A DNA stretch of 64,000 nt from Limnomonas spitsbergensis (Eukaryota; Chlorophyta; Chlorophyceae; Chlamydomonadales). The position numbers and the translations under genes were made by a program. Shown here in pieces: positions 9,950-20,773 of this stretch; positions within the stretch are counted from its first letter, which is position 1, and the number at the start of each line of letters is the position of its first letter. The stretch spans positions 372,001 through 436,000 of the forward strand of contig JAYJMM010000069.1 in assembly GCA_037349105.1 (NCBI GenBank), given 5' to 3'. The notes under the pieces are model-generated. The model ran no database searches and was not told the origin of the DNA. It saw only the letters and a program-made list of their open reading frames with translations.

Positions 9950-10115
9950 CATGACAGCTACATGACAGCCCCTGGCCGGGGTAGCCTGGAGCAGCCAGCC
10001 CAGCTGCTTGTGCGACCAGCCATAGGCCTGTCAAGGATTGGTCCCGCAAGGCCCAGGGGTGGCTGCCCAAAGGTAGGGGTCAGGTGCACCCTGACGAAGT
10101 ATGAAGAATTTGTGC
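9950..10115 (+). mobile_element. SINE-like dispersed repeat, copy 1 (diverged)
   Basis: It shares the order GGCCTGTCAAGGATTGGTCC, a CAAGGCCCAGGG/GGCTGCCC block, AAAGGT, and TCAGGTGCACCCTGA with the copies at 11610 and 19446. It lacks the AAATAAACA tail. Confidence 0.5.
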
Positions 10116-11609
10116 TTGTGCATGTGCCTTGAGCCGCATCAATTGCTCGATGGACCAAATGGGATGCTGATGTTGGGTGGTCTAGGCTCATTCACACTTT
10201 CCAGGTGCATTCACTCTTGCCCTTGATAGGTACAGGATTGGTTCCATACTCCATAGAAAGGCTTCCCGTTCTTGAGAACCAATGGAAGGTGGCCCGGATA
10301 CGTGATTTCGTTTCAGATCATTTGGAGTCCGAAGATACATGTTCCAGCTAAAACGTGGGTGGATTCCTTTTGCTGTCATTTGATCAGGCTCTGAAGGGCT
10401 TGGAATCTTGGCTTAATCAGATCGCTGGATTCAAAATACCGGTAGAGATTTTCCTTTGTTTCCAAACGAAAGTAAGTAAGTAACGATTTGCACATACCCC
10501 TCACTGGTAGTCGTGGTTATTGAGCTGGCAGTTTGCTTTGCAAGGGTATCTGGCCACACCGTGTAGAATTAATCAGCAGAACATGCACATACCATGCGGC
10601 TGTAGCTCAGCATCCCAGCAGTGCAGGTGGGTGCTCACCTGATGACATGAAATGAGGCTGGGGTACGTACTTGAGCGGCCAATCAGCGTTGTATCTTGTT
10701 CAAGTCATTGGACAGAATTTTTTCCTCAACTTTTAAAATGGCTACCATTGGATGGCTCGTACCTGAGCCAGCATGCCCATGGAGTGCGAAACATATCACT
10801 ATATATTTTTGACACCCGGAAATGCGAAGTTGTACACCGAAAGACACAATGGACCTGGCAGGATCAACTTCAGGGCCACAGCCGAGGGCAGCTTAGGCAG
10901 AGATATGGCTGATCTTGGTACAACCGAAAAGTTAGCCAATCCTGGACCACCTGCTCCACCTATTCTCCCAGATTCAGCCAAGGACAGGTCCTGGCCCAAA
11001 ACACAGTAGGGGAAAACAAGCATATCGAAACCCGAATTCACGCTGATGCAAAAGGCAGACCGTCCCATGGATAGCAGACAACTGTGTTGTGGGATTAAAG
11101 TACAGCAGAGGCACATCACAGATCCTAGTGATCCACCATCAGCATCAATATGCTACAGTAGCAGCCAGTGCAAGGCGTTGGTTCAAACATGTCCGAGTCC
11201 ATGAAGCTGCTAGGACGATATTAAAACCAGCCCCGTTTTGCTGCGACCTCCATCTTGAGCTGCAAAGAGTAGGCCATGCAAGGCATATTCAGCCACGGCA
11301 TCACCACCAGGGAGTGCACTTGTTGTTTGGTGGGTGAAATTGCTATCCTTTCGTTCCTCTTGTGCCTTCTCCCTTGACTATCCTAGCTGACTTTTTGTTT
11401 GCTGACGTGTCCGAGCTTCATTTCAGCATGGCCCAGAGGTTTAACGTCATTAACCAGGAAGTGCACCAGAAAAACTGCTTGCAACGCAACTCCTGCACAG
11501 CATCGTGAAAATCATGTGTGGAATCTCATTGTTTTTCACAGCAGGTAACACTACTCAGCTAGCCAAACTAAACCGCAAACATAAGCCGACGAAGCTGACC
11601 GAACCAGTT

Positions 11610-11796
11610 TTATTTCAGCATGCTTCAGCTACAATTCTGCTACATCACGGCCTGCGGCCGTGGGGGACAGGTGCAGCAGAACCTGCTGCTCGGATCACCC
11701 ACTGCAGGCCTCTCAAGGTTTGGTCCCCATTGGCCCTGCGCTGGCCGCCCGCCGGTCCCCGAAAGGTGGTCTGGTGCACACTAAAATAAACACTGG
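11610..11796 (+). mobile_element. SINE-like dispersed repeat, copy 2
   Basis: It starts near TTCAGCTACAATTCTGCTAC. It contains ATCACGGCCTGCGGCC, a B-box-like GGTTTGGTCCCC, GGCCGCCCGCC, and ends GTGCACACTAAAATAAACAC. The same order is found at 19446-19622, and the 3' half is found inverted at 20305-20395. The internal B-box-like motif suggests a tRNA-derived SINE, but no A box or target duplication is certain. Confidence 0.6.
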
Positions 11797-12041
11797 ACCG
11801 AATCCGAAGAATTTGTGGGGTTCCTCCCAGGTGATCACAATCCCCCCGAAAATCTCCAGCAGTCCAGAGCCCATTTGAACTCCCATCGTCCCAGGGCCCC
11901 CCCATCCCCAGAACCTCCGGAGCGTTGTGAGAGGTTTCATGGCTCATGGCATAGGGCATAGGGCATAGGGCATAGGGCTGAGGGCCAAAGAGCTAGGTGC
12001 TCATGGTTTCAGGGTTTATCAAGCCAGACAACCCCCTCTGG

Positions 12042-14017
12042 CTAGGACTGCATCAATCTCTGCTGCTTAAACATGGACACCCTTTTGACCGGCTGCTCCG
12101 ACTCCGGCTCCCCGCCCGCCTGTCCTGAGCCCGCTGCTGCCGCTGCTGCTGCTGCTGCTTCTGCTCTTTTTCCTGACATGTTGTTGATTGAGGTAGAATG
12201 GGCACCTGGTGGCTCCGGACCCGTGCCAGCCACGTGCGGCAGGGTCGACCTATCATGATGACTAGCAGCAGCAGGAGCAGCAGCAGCTGCGCTGGGCTTT
12301 GGTCCCGCAACCGCATCCGGGCTCCGCTCGATCACAGCGCCAGTGAAGGCCTGCCGCTCAGGCTGAGGGGGGTCATGCATGGCGTCTGCATGACCCTCTA
12401 GGGCAGAAGCAGTGGTAGAAGAGGGGGCAGCAGTGGCGGCAGCTGTGCTGGCCAGGTCCGTTGCTCCGCCGCCGGCATTAGCAGGCGACCGGGTGGACGG
12501 CGACGGCTCACTCTTGCTGGATGCAGGAGTGGCTTGATTCGCCCCCGGCGGCCTTGCCATCGTGCCGACTTTGCCGCTACTGCTGCTGACTGCCGGGCCC
12601 GCGGTGGAGCTGACCAGGAAACCCCGTTTCAGGGGTTTCGGTGCATCGTTGCCCAGGCGCGGAGCAGGGCGGCTACGGGCCGCTGCAGGCTTGGAAGTTC
12701 CGACAGAGGAGGACGCAGAGGAGGATGCGGGGAAGAGGGGCACGGGGGTGAACGCCTGCCTGATTAAGGCCGCAGAGCTCCCAGGCGGCCCGCCACCGGT
12801 AGGGCTGCCACTGCGGCTGCTTCCGCTGCTGCTCCCATCGTCCCCGACACCTTGCTCCTCAAGCAGCTCCAGCTCCGCCATCCTGGCAAATACGCGCTCA
12901 AGATCTGCATCCTGTGACGGTGCTCTGGCAGGTGCCGCCTTTGCCTCCCCAGCCGAAGCCACACCAAGAGCTGAGCGGGGTGCTGCGGGAGGCGCTGAGG
13001 AACTCGCCAACAGAGCCTCGCTCTCCTCAAAGCTCTCCCGGATCTCAAAGAGGCCCGCCTCTTCTTCTCCGCCTCCGCCCGCTACCCCGCTGGCCCCGGG
13101 CTTCATCTCAGTGGACGTGAGTTCTAGCCTTGAATGAAGACCGTGCATCTCCGCCTCGGCCTCAGATATGTCCCGCTCTATCATGACCTTGCGGCGGCTG
13201 AGCACGCCCGCCGCGTGCGAGGCAGTGCACTCCACATGGTACTTCCCGCCGATGTGGATGGTCAACTCGTTGGTGTGCCGCAGCTCGCCCGGGAAGAAAG
13301 CGTGCTTCCCAAAAGGAACTGCAGGGCAGCAAACCGCAGGCTTCTTTAGCTCATATGTTTACAACGGTAGAGACTAATGGGGCGGCGGAGCTGTGAGCAT
13401 GGGCTGGCATTGGGCGGCATGGGGAGGTTCATGGGATAGCCTTTCATAATCCATGGCCTGTCTAGTTTACATTTCCTGCACTGAGCCTTTCGAGCGTGCC
13501 CATGACCTGGAAACTCATCCTTCAGGCATTTCCACGGAAGACTTTTGGTTAGATGGGAAGACGTTGCTGTGACAGGCATGTTCCGCATCCAAGTTATTGC
13601 TGTACGCTGACGCACATTCAAAAAGCATCCAGCATGATAACGATGGCCCACGCCATGCGAGGAGGCAGATGATGCATGCAGGGCATGGCGCTGCCTGCCA
13701 CACCAGCCTGCATGCACATATGCAATGCATGCATGGCCATCTGTTTCAATCTCTGATAGTGCATGCATGCTATCGGCATGCATGCTACCATTGGCATGCA
13801 TGCAACATCATGCTTCTGGCGGGTGGAGTGCTTTAAAGGTCGATTGCTCACCCATCACTTTGTGCGACAGCCGGTTCGGCAGCTCCTTCACGATTTCTTC
13901 AGCATCGCCGACCCGCTGCGAATATTCTTGCAGGGACGTCAGACGCGCCTGCTTCACTTTCAATGTTTTCCGCACCTCGTCTTCATACACCTTCAGCTCG
14001 GAAGTAAAAGATTCCAT
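12042..14017 (-). CDS. URI1: URI-type unconventional prefoldin, two exons
   Basis: Exon 1 is 14017-13852 and exon 2 is 13318-12042 (complement). The junction G|TT gives Val in MVPFGKHAFFPGEL, and the total is 480 residues plus stop. Residues 1-55 are a predicted coiled coil (SELKVYEDEVRKTLKVKQAR). Residues 56-125 hold the beta-hairpin signature VPFGKHAFFPGELRHTNE and a second helix (RRKVMIERDISEAEAEMHGL), which is the alpha-prefoldin fold of URI. Residues of about 130-450 are Ala/Ser/Gly/Pro-rich low complexity. The C-terminus KRVSMFKQQRLMQS matches the short conserved URI tail. URI family proteins bind RPB5 and the R2TP/prefoldin-like complex and act in RNA polymerase assembly. The intron (13319-13851) is rich in TGCATGCA. 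The gene lies head-to-head with the CK1-like kinase, 439 bp apart. Confidence 0.9.
13319..13851. repeat. URI intron with TGCATGCA-rich stretch
   Basis: GCATGCAT-type palindromic octamers recur about ten times between 13672 and 13804. No exon echoes are visible here, unlike the LF4 introns. Confidence 0.75.
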
Positions 14018-14456
14018 GTAATAGTTGTTTGATTAGGATGTTGAGAAGCCTGGGGGCAATCGTTGCCGGCGATCTGAGTGCGCAGCTGCAACACACTATT
14101 CCGACCCAGGGAGCGTAGAACCCGGATTAAACCTAGACCCTTGAAACTCCCTTCCACCGGCACAGTCACACTGCATGGAAGCTCATCGTGGCTTGCAACT
14201 TTTTAAATGAATCTCCAGACAGGACATGATCACGGCAACCACAGACAACCCTGGAACCCTTTCGGCTTTTCCGACGGAAGTAGTTATGAAGTGGTTGCCA
14301 GCTGAACTTTTGGAAAGCGATGTCGCCACTGCTCAGCTCTGCTCATCAGGGATACCCGACCTCATTCGACCCCATTGAAGTTACACTAACGATGAATGTC
14401 ATATAAGCGACGGTTCGTCTGTTCGGGGTCGTAGAGTGAGCACCAGGACGAGATAG
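14018..14456. promoter_or_regulatory. Shared divergent promoter region of URI and the CK1-like kinase
   Basis: 439 bp separate the two divergent start codons. No TATA box or named element can be assigned with confidence. The regulatory role is inferred from position only. Confidence 0.5.
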
Positions 14457-16655
14457 ATGTCACCACCTATGAGGCAGGTCCCTAAAGCTCCAAACCTCGA
14501 CCACCTGTACACGCTCAATGGCTCCATTCAAGGCCCATACGTCATCGGCCCGAAACAGCTGCGCAAGACGCTGGAGATGTCGACACAGCAACGGTGCAGG
14601 GAGTTGGAGGTCGCCCGGCGCCAGCACCGGCAGCTCGACCGCCAAATCACAGAGCTGGACGTGCCGCGCAGCGCAGCTTGCATCCAGGAAAAGCTCAACC
14701 GCCTTAAGCGGCAGAAGCTGCGACTGAAGGACAGCATCGCTCTGCTCTCGAGGCGGGAGCTGCAGAGCGTACAAAGCGACCCCGTCATGCAGCTGGGTGC
14801 GGGCGGATTCGGGAAGGTGCTGCTGGCGCACTGCGTTTCGACAAGGAAAGAGGTTGCAGTCAAGGTGCGTGTGTGTGTGACTTCATGACCTGCACTGCAT
14901 GGCGTTTTGTGGTGCATGGCGAGACGTGGCTGTGCAGGTGGGTGCCGAGCATAGAATGTGCGCTGCATGGTGACCCATAAAGGTTTTGCAGTCAAGATGG
15001 GTGCAGGACATTCGCGAGGAAGAATCGGCCGGGGTGCATGTATGTGTGCCTTGCTAGTGTGTGTGCCTTGCTAGCGCCATTGCGCCAGGACCCCTCCGCC
15101 CATGGGGTGGGGTGTACCCGTAACTCAGCTGAAATCCACTTCAAAGAGTCCTGCGGCTTTTTATCTCTGGCAGGTGGCTCGTCCCGAAGACTACTCAGAG
15201 CTGCGAGCCGAGCATGAGGCGCTGCTCAAGCTCAGCCGCCACGACGGCTTTCCCCGAGTGTTCTACTTTGGACGACAAGATCTTCCGGGCATATCATCTG
15301 CCGCAGCAGCAGACGACGCATCATCTACCCAAGGCGCCGGGGTCAGAAGCAACAGCAGCAGCAGTAGCAGCACTGAAAGAAACGGCAGCGGCAGCAACAA
15401 CAATGGCGGCGGCAATACCAGCACTAACAGCAACGGGGCGAACCTTGACACAGGTTGGAGCTCTCCGGAGGAGAGTTCACGAGCAGGGAAAGGAGCGGGG
15501 AACCTAGTAGGGAGTACCCCAAGTCCAACGGGCCCTGCATCACTCCTTCCGCCGGTGGTCCTTGTTATGGAAGTCCTAGGCCCCTCTCTTGACCGCCTGC
15601 TGTATGAGACGACGCTCGGGACTGGTGGGCTGTCGCCCGCTACGACGCTCTCGCTAGCCACGCAGATGCTGGCCCGGATGGAGTCCCTGTCCTCCTGCGG
15701 GCTGGTGCATGGAGACATTCAGCCGGGAAATTTTCTGATGGGGAAAGATGGCCCGCAGCAGAAGCGGACCGTGCACCTCATTGACTTTGGCTTGAGTCAC
15801 AGCATCGTTGCGGCGGCAAGCCCTGCTGCAGCGGGGCCGTCCGGGCGCGGGATGGAAAGCGGGGCAGCAGTAGCGGCCTCATCGGCTCCTCAGACAAGCC
15901 GCAGCGCCGGACGCGCCGCGGCCCTCTCCGCTGCATCGTCGGCCGAGGGGCGCCGAGCCGGCCGGGGCCGCGTTGGTGCGACGGCAGGAAGCCTAGCTAG
16001 CACCTCCCTCCCTCCCTCCTCGCCGTCCGAAGTTGTCGCCGAGGCGGCGGCGGCGGCCTCCTCGGTGTCTCCTGCTTGGAAGCGGGCGAACAAGATATCT
16101 GGAACTCTGGATTTCTCGTCGTCGCATGTCCTCCGCGGCGGCCAGGCGCGTCGGCGAGATGATCTGGAGTCGCTTGCGTACTGCCTGGCGTACCTCATGC
16201 AAGGGCAGCTGCCTTGGAGCGGAGCCTTGGCAGCCAAAGCGCTGCCTGCAGGTGTCCCGCCTGGGAGCGAGAATCCTTCCGACTGCAGCGGGTTTGGAAT
16301 GGGTAGTTGTAGTAGCAGCGGAAGTGGTGACGAGGCTCCTGGGGATTTCGGTTGGGGCGCGATGGCAGAGGCGGTAGCAGCGGAGAAGGACCTGTGCATT
16401 GCCACAGGGCGGGTGTGTAGCGGTGGGAGGCCTGGTAGCGGCCCAGCAACAAGGCTGGTTGACCGGATGCTACGTCATGCGCGGGAGCTCCAGGAGAGCG
16501 GGCGGCCCGACTATGCCTCGCTGCGGCAGGCAGCGGTTGAGGCGCTCGAGGCGCTGGGGGTTCCTGAGGAGGCAGACGTTGTGTTTGATTGGGAGGCAGA
16601 GGGTGTCGTGTGGTCATCGGTGGACGGAAGCTTGGTTATAGAGGGGTACGGGTAG
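14457..16655 (+). CDS. Divergent casein-kinase-1-like protein kinase, two exons
   Basis: Exons are 14457-14864 and 15174-16655, joined in phase 0 (EVAVK|VARPED), for 629 residues. Residues of about 40-100 are a basic coiled coil. The glycine loop LGAGGFGKV is at 113-121 and the ATP lysine VAVK at K136. A helix C Glu lies in AEHEALLKLS, followed by a Ser/Asn/Gly insert. The catalytic loop reads HGDIQPGNFLMG (H315 to G326) and the DFG segment is LIDFGLS (D340). A low-complexity insert of about 100 residues precedes GTLDFSSSHVLRG and RRRDDLESLAYCLAYLMQG, the CK1-family signature region. Against the usual CK1 HRDIKPxNFLMG, the R is G and the catalytic-loop lysine is Q, while the Asp and Asn are kept. 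Activity is therefore uncertain. The tail is unassigned. It could also be called a CK1/TTBK/VRK-group kinase. No substrate can be inferred. Confidence 0.85.
14865..15173 (+). repeat. Intron of the CK1-like kinase with an echo of the exon 1 end
   Basis: 14971-15003 (CATAAAGGTTTTGCAGTCAA followed by GATGGGTGC) resembles the exon 1 end and donor (GGAAAGAGGTTGCAGTCAAG, GTGCGTG). GTGTGCCTTGCTAG is also duplicated at 15045-15074. Confidence 0.6.
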
Positions 16656-19445
16656 GAGGGTGAGAGGGGTTTTGGACGATGGCGACATTGGGTTGCGTGG
16701 CTGGGTGCGTGTGATGCGGGGTGTTGCTTAGCATGCTGACGTTTAAACGTTGAGTTACGATTTGACGATTTTGTATGGGTTGTCCATGGTCCTTGTGACC
16801 ACAGGTAGGCTAAAGCATGTCATGACTGCTGCAGGAGCGCATACTCTTGGTTGCACGCCAACGGGTGGATCAAGGATTGTAATCATACATGTTTGCAATA
16901 GTCGGATTGAGGGCCCAGTCCTATCAGGCTGGACGTAATTGGTCATTACCGGTATTTAACATGCTAAGTCATGTTTTGCTTTCTCCTAGAAACAAGGATG
17001 GAGCATGCCCTGCATTTCGTGCTTTATCATGTCTGGAAATGACCCAGTATCATGTGCTTTACTGGGACCTGTTGCCTTTAGAGTACTCTCATACCGCACG
17101 TGCGTACCATGTCCAAGTGTCACAGGGAATGCTCCAATTATTATTGCAAAATTGCTGCAACGATAAGGCAGTAATCTGGGGCAGTTATGGTCCTGATAAA
17201 TTTTGTTTCTCCTGATATTTATGTTTTCGCGACATTTTGGTCCTTCCCTGTAACATCGTCTTTTCCCCAACCTTTGAACGGGAATGCATCGTTTTAGGTT
17301 TAAGTATTTTCTATTACGGTAAGCAAACGGTGATTATAGACGTTGCCCGTTGGTCAGCTGGTACCAACCGTGCTCGGGACATGCCTGGCTCAGGGTCCTA
17401 AACCCTTAACCCTAACTGTGTACATACCGTGCCATGGACATGCAAAGCCCTTCATGGACTAACTGAAGGAACTAAGATATACATTAGACATACAAACGGC
17501 TCTTTTGGTTGTGGCTACAGAGTCTACGAATGTATGCATCCATGATCCTTCCCTTGGGATTTTTCGAAAGCGCCAGCATCGGGAATAACGAATCAAGTTT
17601 GAAAGCCAAGCAAGGTAGTTAGTTAGGGTTTATCTAAAATACAATTGAGAAACAACTAAAATCAGGCAAACAGGCAACATGCAGTACCCCTGTGTATGGC
17701 GACATGGAGCTGTCGGACTTTTCTCACTCGTGGTCTCCCCCACACTGCTCCCCAAGCGGTCTTTTGCCTCGGCGGACAGATCTCAAACCAGCTCAGATTA
17801 TTGTCCACGTCAGTGGGAACCTTACCTCCAGCTCGCAACATCCATACTTCCCAACTACCATCCACGGTAGAACGGGCATGTTTGCAGACAGCGAGATTCC
17901 GAGAACTAGAATTATTCAGCCGATCCAAAACACTCGGCAAAGCTGATCTGACAGCCCACCATGGCTGATCCGACTGACCATCGCAGCTGATCGGACAACC
18001 CTTCCATCACATACGGTATTGCTCGTTCTCTCCTCGGAGCTATATTTTGTTCCCTGGCTTGATTATTACAGGTAAGAGACTGACTTCATAGGTCTCAGCT
18101 GGAAGTGGATTGGTAAAGGGATCTTTTTCTGCTGCAGTGCTGGAATGTTCCTCTACCCTTGTTGTAACACTGTATCTGGCAAGACAAGGTGGAAGAGAAG
18201 ACGCTTGCCCTGAAGCGTTGAAATGTTGCTTTCGTTGTGAATGCATTTGATTGCTGGTGGGATGTTGGGATTAAGGCAACCAACGCGGAGCACAGATTTT
18301 GAAATTTGTGTTACGGTACGTGATGTTTTCTCAGTTAGTCAGCTTTGGACGATGGCACTGTCCAACACTGAAGCAATTGTGTCCTGGCTGGCAGGTTGGC
18401 AGCTGCCCACTTGCTCCCACATCTGCTTAGTCACAGGCTTAGTAAATTCCTGAAATGTTCGCTCCGGAAGCGAGGGCACCTGAGACTTTCATTGCATAAA
18501 TTGCAGAACCAATGGCGGAATTTGAATGCATATGAAGCTTCAAATTGCCTCTATTGAAAAAGGACCTGGCACCACATATCCCCACAGGAATGGCACTTAT
18601 GGCTGGCATGCTCGAGCCCTCACAGGTATTTCTGACCCCGAAACCCCTGCTACATGACTGATGCCTTGCCTTGGACATTGGATAGAAACTTGGATTTGAC
18701 TAACACCAGGGGGCACCTTGTATCTAGACTGAGTGCAGAAGTTGACTGTGGGACTGAAATCTTGGATCTGGGACTGCAAACTAGGATCTGGGACTGGAGA
18801 CTAGGACTTGGGACTGGCACCTTGGATCAGACCCCGCAAGCCTTGGATCTTGGACAGACATCTTGGTTCTTGGACAGACGTCTAGGATCTTGGACTGACA
18901 TCTTGGTTCTTGGAGTAATCACCTGGATTCGGGAATTAAAATTGGAACTCGGACTGAACACTTAAATATGGCACTGAGCAGTTCAAGTCTTCAAGATCCT
19001 CGACCATCGGATCATGGGCTGCTGATCTTTCATCTGAGACTGAAACCTTGGATAGGAAAGATAAACCTCGGATTTGGGAATGCTTGGATCTGAGGGTGTT
19101 GAAGACCCTGTCCAAGGTCCAGGGTCCTAGATCCAATCCTAGATCCCAAGGTTTCCCAAACATTTGGGAAAGCTTGGGACTGTGCGGGCTGGAAATGTTT
19201 ATTTGGGAATGAGACACTGGATCTTGGACAGGGTCTTCACTGGATCTCAGCATATCGTTAGCATAAAGCGCTTGTTGCAATTTATACGATAAATCAGGGT
19301 GATGAATTACCTACGACAATTTTTCAGTAAACGACTGTAGGGGGAATCATGGTGAAATGATGACCAATAGCGGGCGTGATAAGGGAGATGCCAGGGTCGT
19401 GCCATGAGGCCATTGAGCACATGCGGTGACCACTGTTTCTTCCAA
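16656..19445. other. Intergenic region, mostly non-coding
   Basis: No exon could be recognised on either strand, and the short open frames here match nothing I know. A CCTAAACCCTTAACCCTAAC telomere-like stretch is at about 17397-17417. The minisatellite at 18672 is listed separately. Confidence 0.5.
18672..18960 (+). repeat. 20-21-bp degenerate minisatellite (GGATCTTGGACTGACATCTT)
   Basis: About a dozen degenerate copies of TTGGATCTGGGACTG-type units. Related words recur on both strands through 19240 (TTGGGAATG, TGGATCTTGGACAGGGTC). Confidence 0.8.
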
Positions 19446-19622
19446 TGTGATCCAGCTTCAATTCAGCTATATCACGGCCTGCTGCCAATGAGGCCAGGTG
19501 AAGCAGGCCCTGCTGGTTGGGCCATCGGCCGTTGGTTGGTCAGGTTTCAATCCCCATCAGCCTAGCAGTGGCAGCCTGACCGCCTGTCACAAGGTCGTTT
19601 GGTGTGCACTAAATAAACACGG
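19446..19622 (+). mobile_element. SINE-like dispersed repeat, copy 3
   Basis: It aligns with copy 2: ATCACGGCCTGC, GCAGGCCCTGCTGG, a B-box-like GGTTTCAATCCCC, GTGGCAGCCTG/CGCCTGTCACAAGGTCG, and an end of GTGCACTAAATAAACAC. It lies 47 bp before the HIRAN exon. Confidence 0.6.
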
Positions 19623-19668
19623 TTATAAACAAGTTCACGACCCTGTATCCTTTTTGCTGGTGTCTCAG

Positions 19669-20773
19669 GATATCGCGGGTCCAGACCAGCAAGACGACCG
19701 GATGTCAGACGTAATCTTCGGCCACTTTCGCACCCAGGTGCGCTCGCCTGTTTGCTTGTAGCTGTTTCACCTCCGACTTATGGACATACTACATAACTGC
19801 TTTCGGTCGAAGAAGGCTGCCTGATGCAGCAAACCATGTCACCGCGGGCTAGTACATGTTTGGTCCAGGTCGGCACATGTGCGCTCATGCACTCTGCCAG
19901 TCATCTAGGCTTCTGTCCATTGGAATTTGGAAGCCTGTCTGCTTGACAGGAGGGATTGGGGGCACTCGTGATGCCTTCTCATTGAACCATGCCGTTACTT
20001 GATCCCTGTAGGTGGTCGGCCTTCGTCACTACACTGGTTGCACCAAGTGGGGAGAGATGGTCATGCTCAACCGTGAGCCGAATAACAGACATGACAAATG
20101 GTGAGTGCTGCTTCAGTTGACGATGATAAAGTTTCCGTGGCCGTGCCACCGCAGCATCAAGCGCTACATGCTGCTGTGGCACGGAAAATCTGGTATACCG
20201 GTAATCCATGTTATTTGTAACAATTTCGACCAGCTTGCTTGTCTGCATGCTGCAGCGGGCTTTAGAAATGGGGCTGGACAGCAAGAGCCCTAATTAATAT
20301 TTGGAGTGTTTATTTCAGTGTGCGTCTGAAACCTTTGGCAGGCCGCTGGGCAGCCGCCACTGGGCCGATGGGGACCAAACCTGGATCCGGTTTTGGCCTA
20401 ATCGCCTAAGTTGCGGACACCTTGCTGCACCAGTCCGTCATGGCCAGAGGCCATAATGAAGCTGAATGCTAGTGTAAGCACGCTGCCATAGGCAACACAA
20501 AAACATTCCCTGGTGCTTGATGCTCCACAGGAGTGGGACGAATCCCCCGCATCTGCCCCAGCCGTGGCTTGTGGCAGACAAAAGATTGACAGTCTCAAGA
20601 GGACCCAAACTTTCCATCTGGCACCACTATCGGGTTGAAGCTTCAACACCAGCCATGCCTAGCAGGGACATCCGGGTGGATAATGTGGACGGGGAAAAGA
20701 TCGGCTACATCAAGAAGACCAAGGCTTCCCATCTTGCTCCACTCATGGATGAGGGCGACCTGAACATTGAAAG
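19669..20773 (+). CDS. HIRAN-domain exons of an HLTF/RAD5-like protein, 3' part not found
   Basis: Exons 19669-19737, 20012-20100 and 20666-20773 join in frame to about 88 codons. Recognised blocks are VIFGHFRTQVVGLRHYTG, EMVMLNREPNNRHDKW and DIRVDNVDGEKIGYIKK, then HLAPLMDEG. This is the HIRAN fold, which in HLTF binds 3' DNA ends at stalled forks, N-terminal to a SNF2 ATPase and RING. An ATG at 19702 could start the domain, but the preceding AG acceptor implies an upstream exon that I cannot find. The last exon ends in split codon AG|gttagt, and the next 23 kb is tandem repeat. No SNF2 motifs appear to the right on this strand. The gene is either broken here or has an enormous intron that continues past the window. 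Confidence 0.8.
20305..20395 (-). mobile_element. SINE-like dispersed repeat, copy 4 (3' half, reversed)
   Basis: The complement reads GGTTTGGTCCCCATCGGCCC, GGCTGCCCAGCGGCCTGCCA, AAGGTTTCAG and GCACACTGAAATAAACA, matching the 3' half of copies 2 and 3. It lies within the second HIRAN intron. Confidence 0.6.
20525..20645 (+). repeat. Echo of HIRAN exon 3 in the preceding intron
   Basis: 20593-20632 (CTCAAGAGGACCCAAACTTT, then CCATCTGGCACCACTA) parallels the exon 3 segment at about 20710-20745 (CATCAAGAAGACCAAGGCTT, then CCCATCTTGCTCCACTC). A fainter match to the exon start is near 20525. Confidence 0.6.

Larger units (their letters stand above)
9356..12041. other. Intergenic region between LF4 and URI
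   Basis: No exon is recognised on either strand. It includes the presumed 3' UTR of LF4, two SINE-like elements (listed separately), a 9-bp CATAGGGCA tandem at about 11948-11979, and the 3' flank of URI. Confidence 0.55.

Noticed and set aside
10594..10650. tRNA-like GGCTGTAGCTCAGC word
   Set aside because: An A-box-like start is present, but I could not find a matching T arm, acceptor stem or anticodon loop.
12562..13137. 191-codon plus-strand frame
   Set aside because: It is a shadow of the low-complexity part of URI on the minus strand, which has the conserved start and tail.
15263..16617. Minus-strand frames of 140-171 codons
   Set aside because: They are antisense shadows of the CK1-like kinase exon 2, which carries clear kinase motifs.
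17692..17968. Three overlapping 63-90 codon frames
   Set aside because: No motif, splice or composition evidence favours any one of them, so they are left unannotated.
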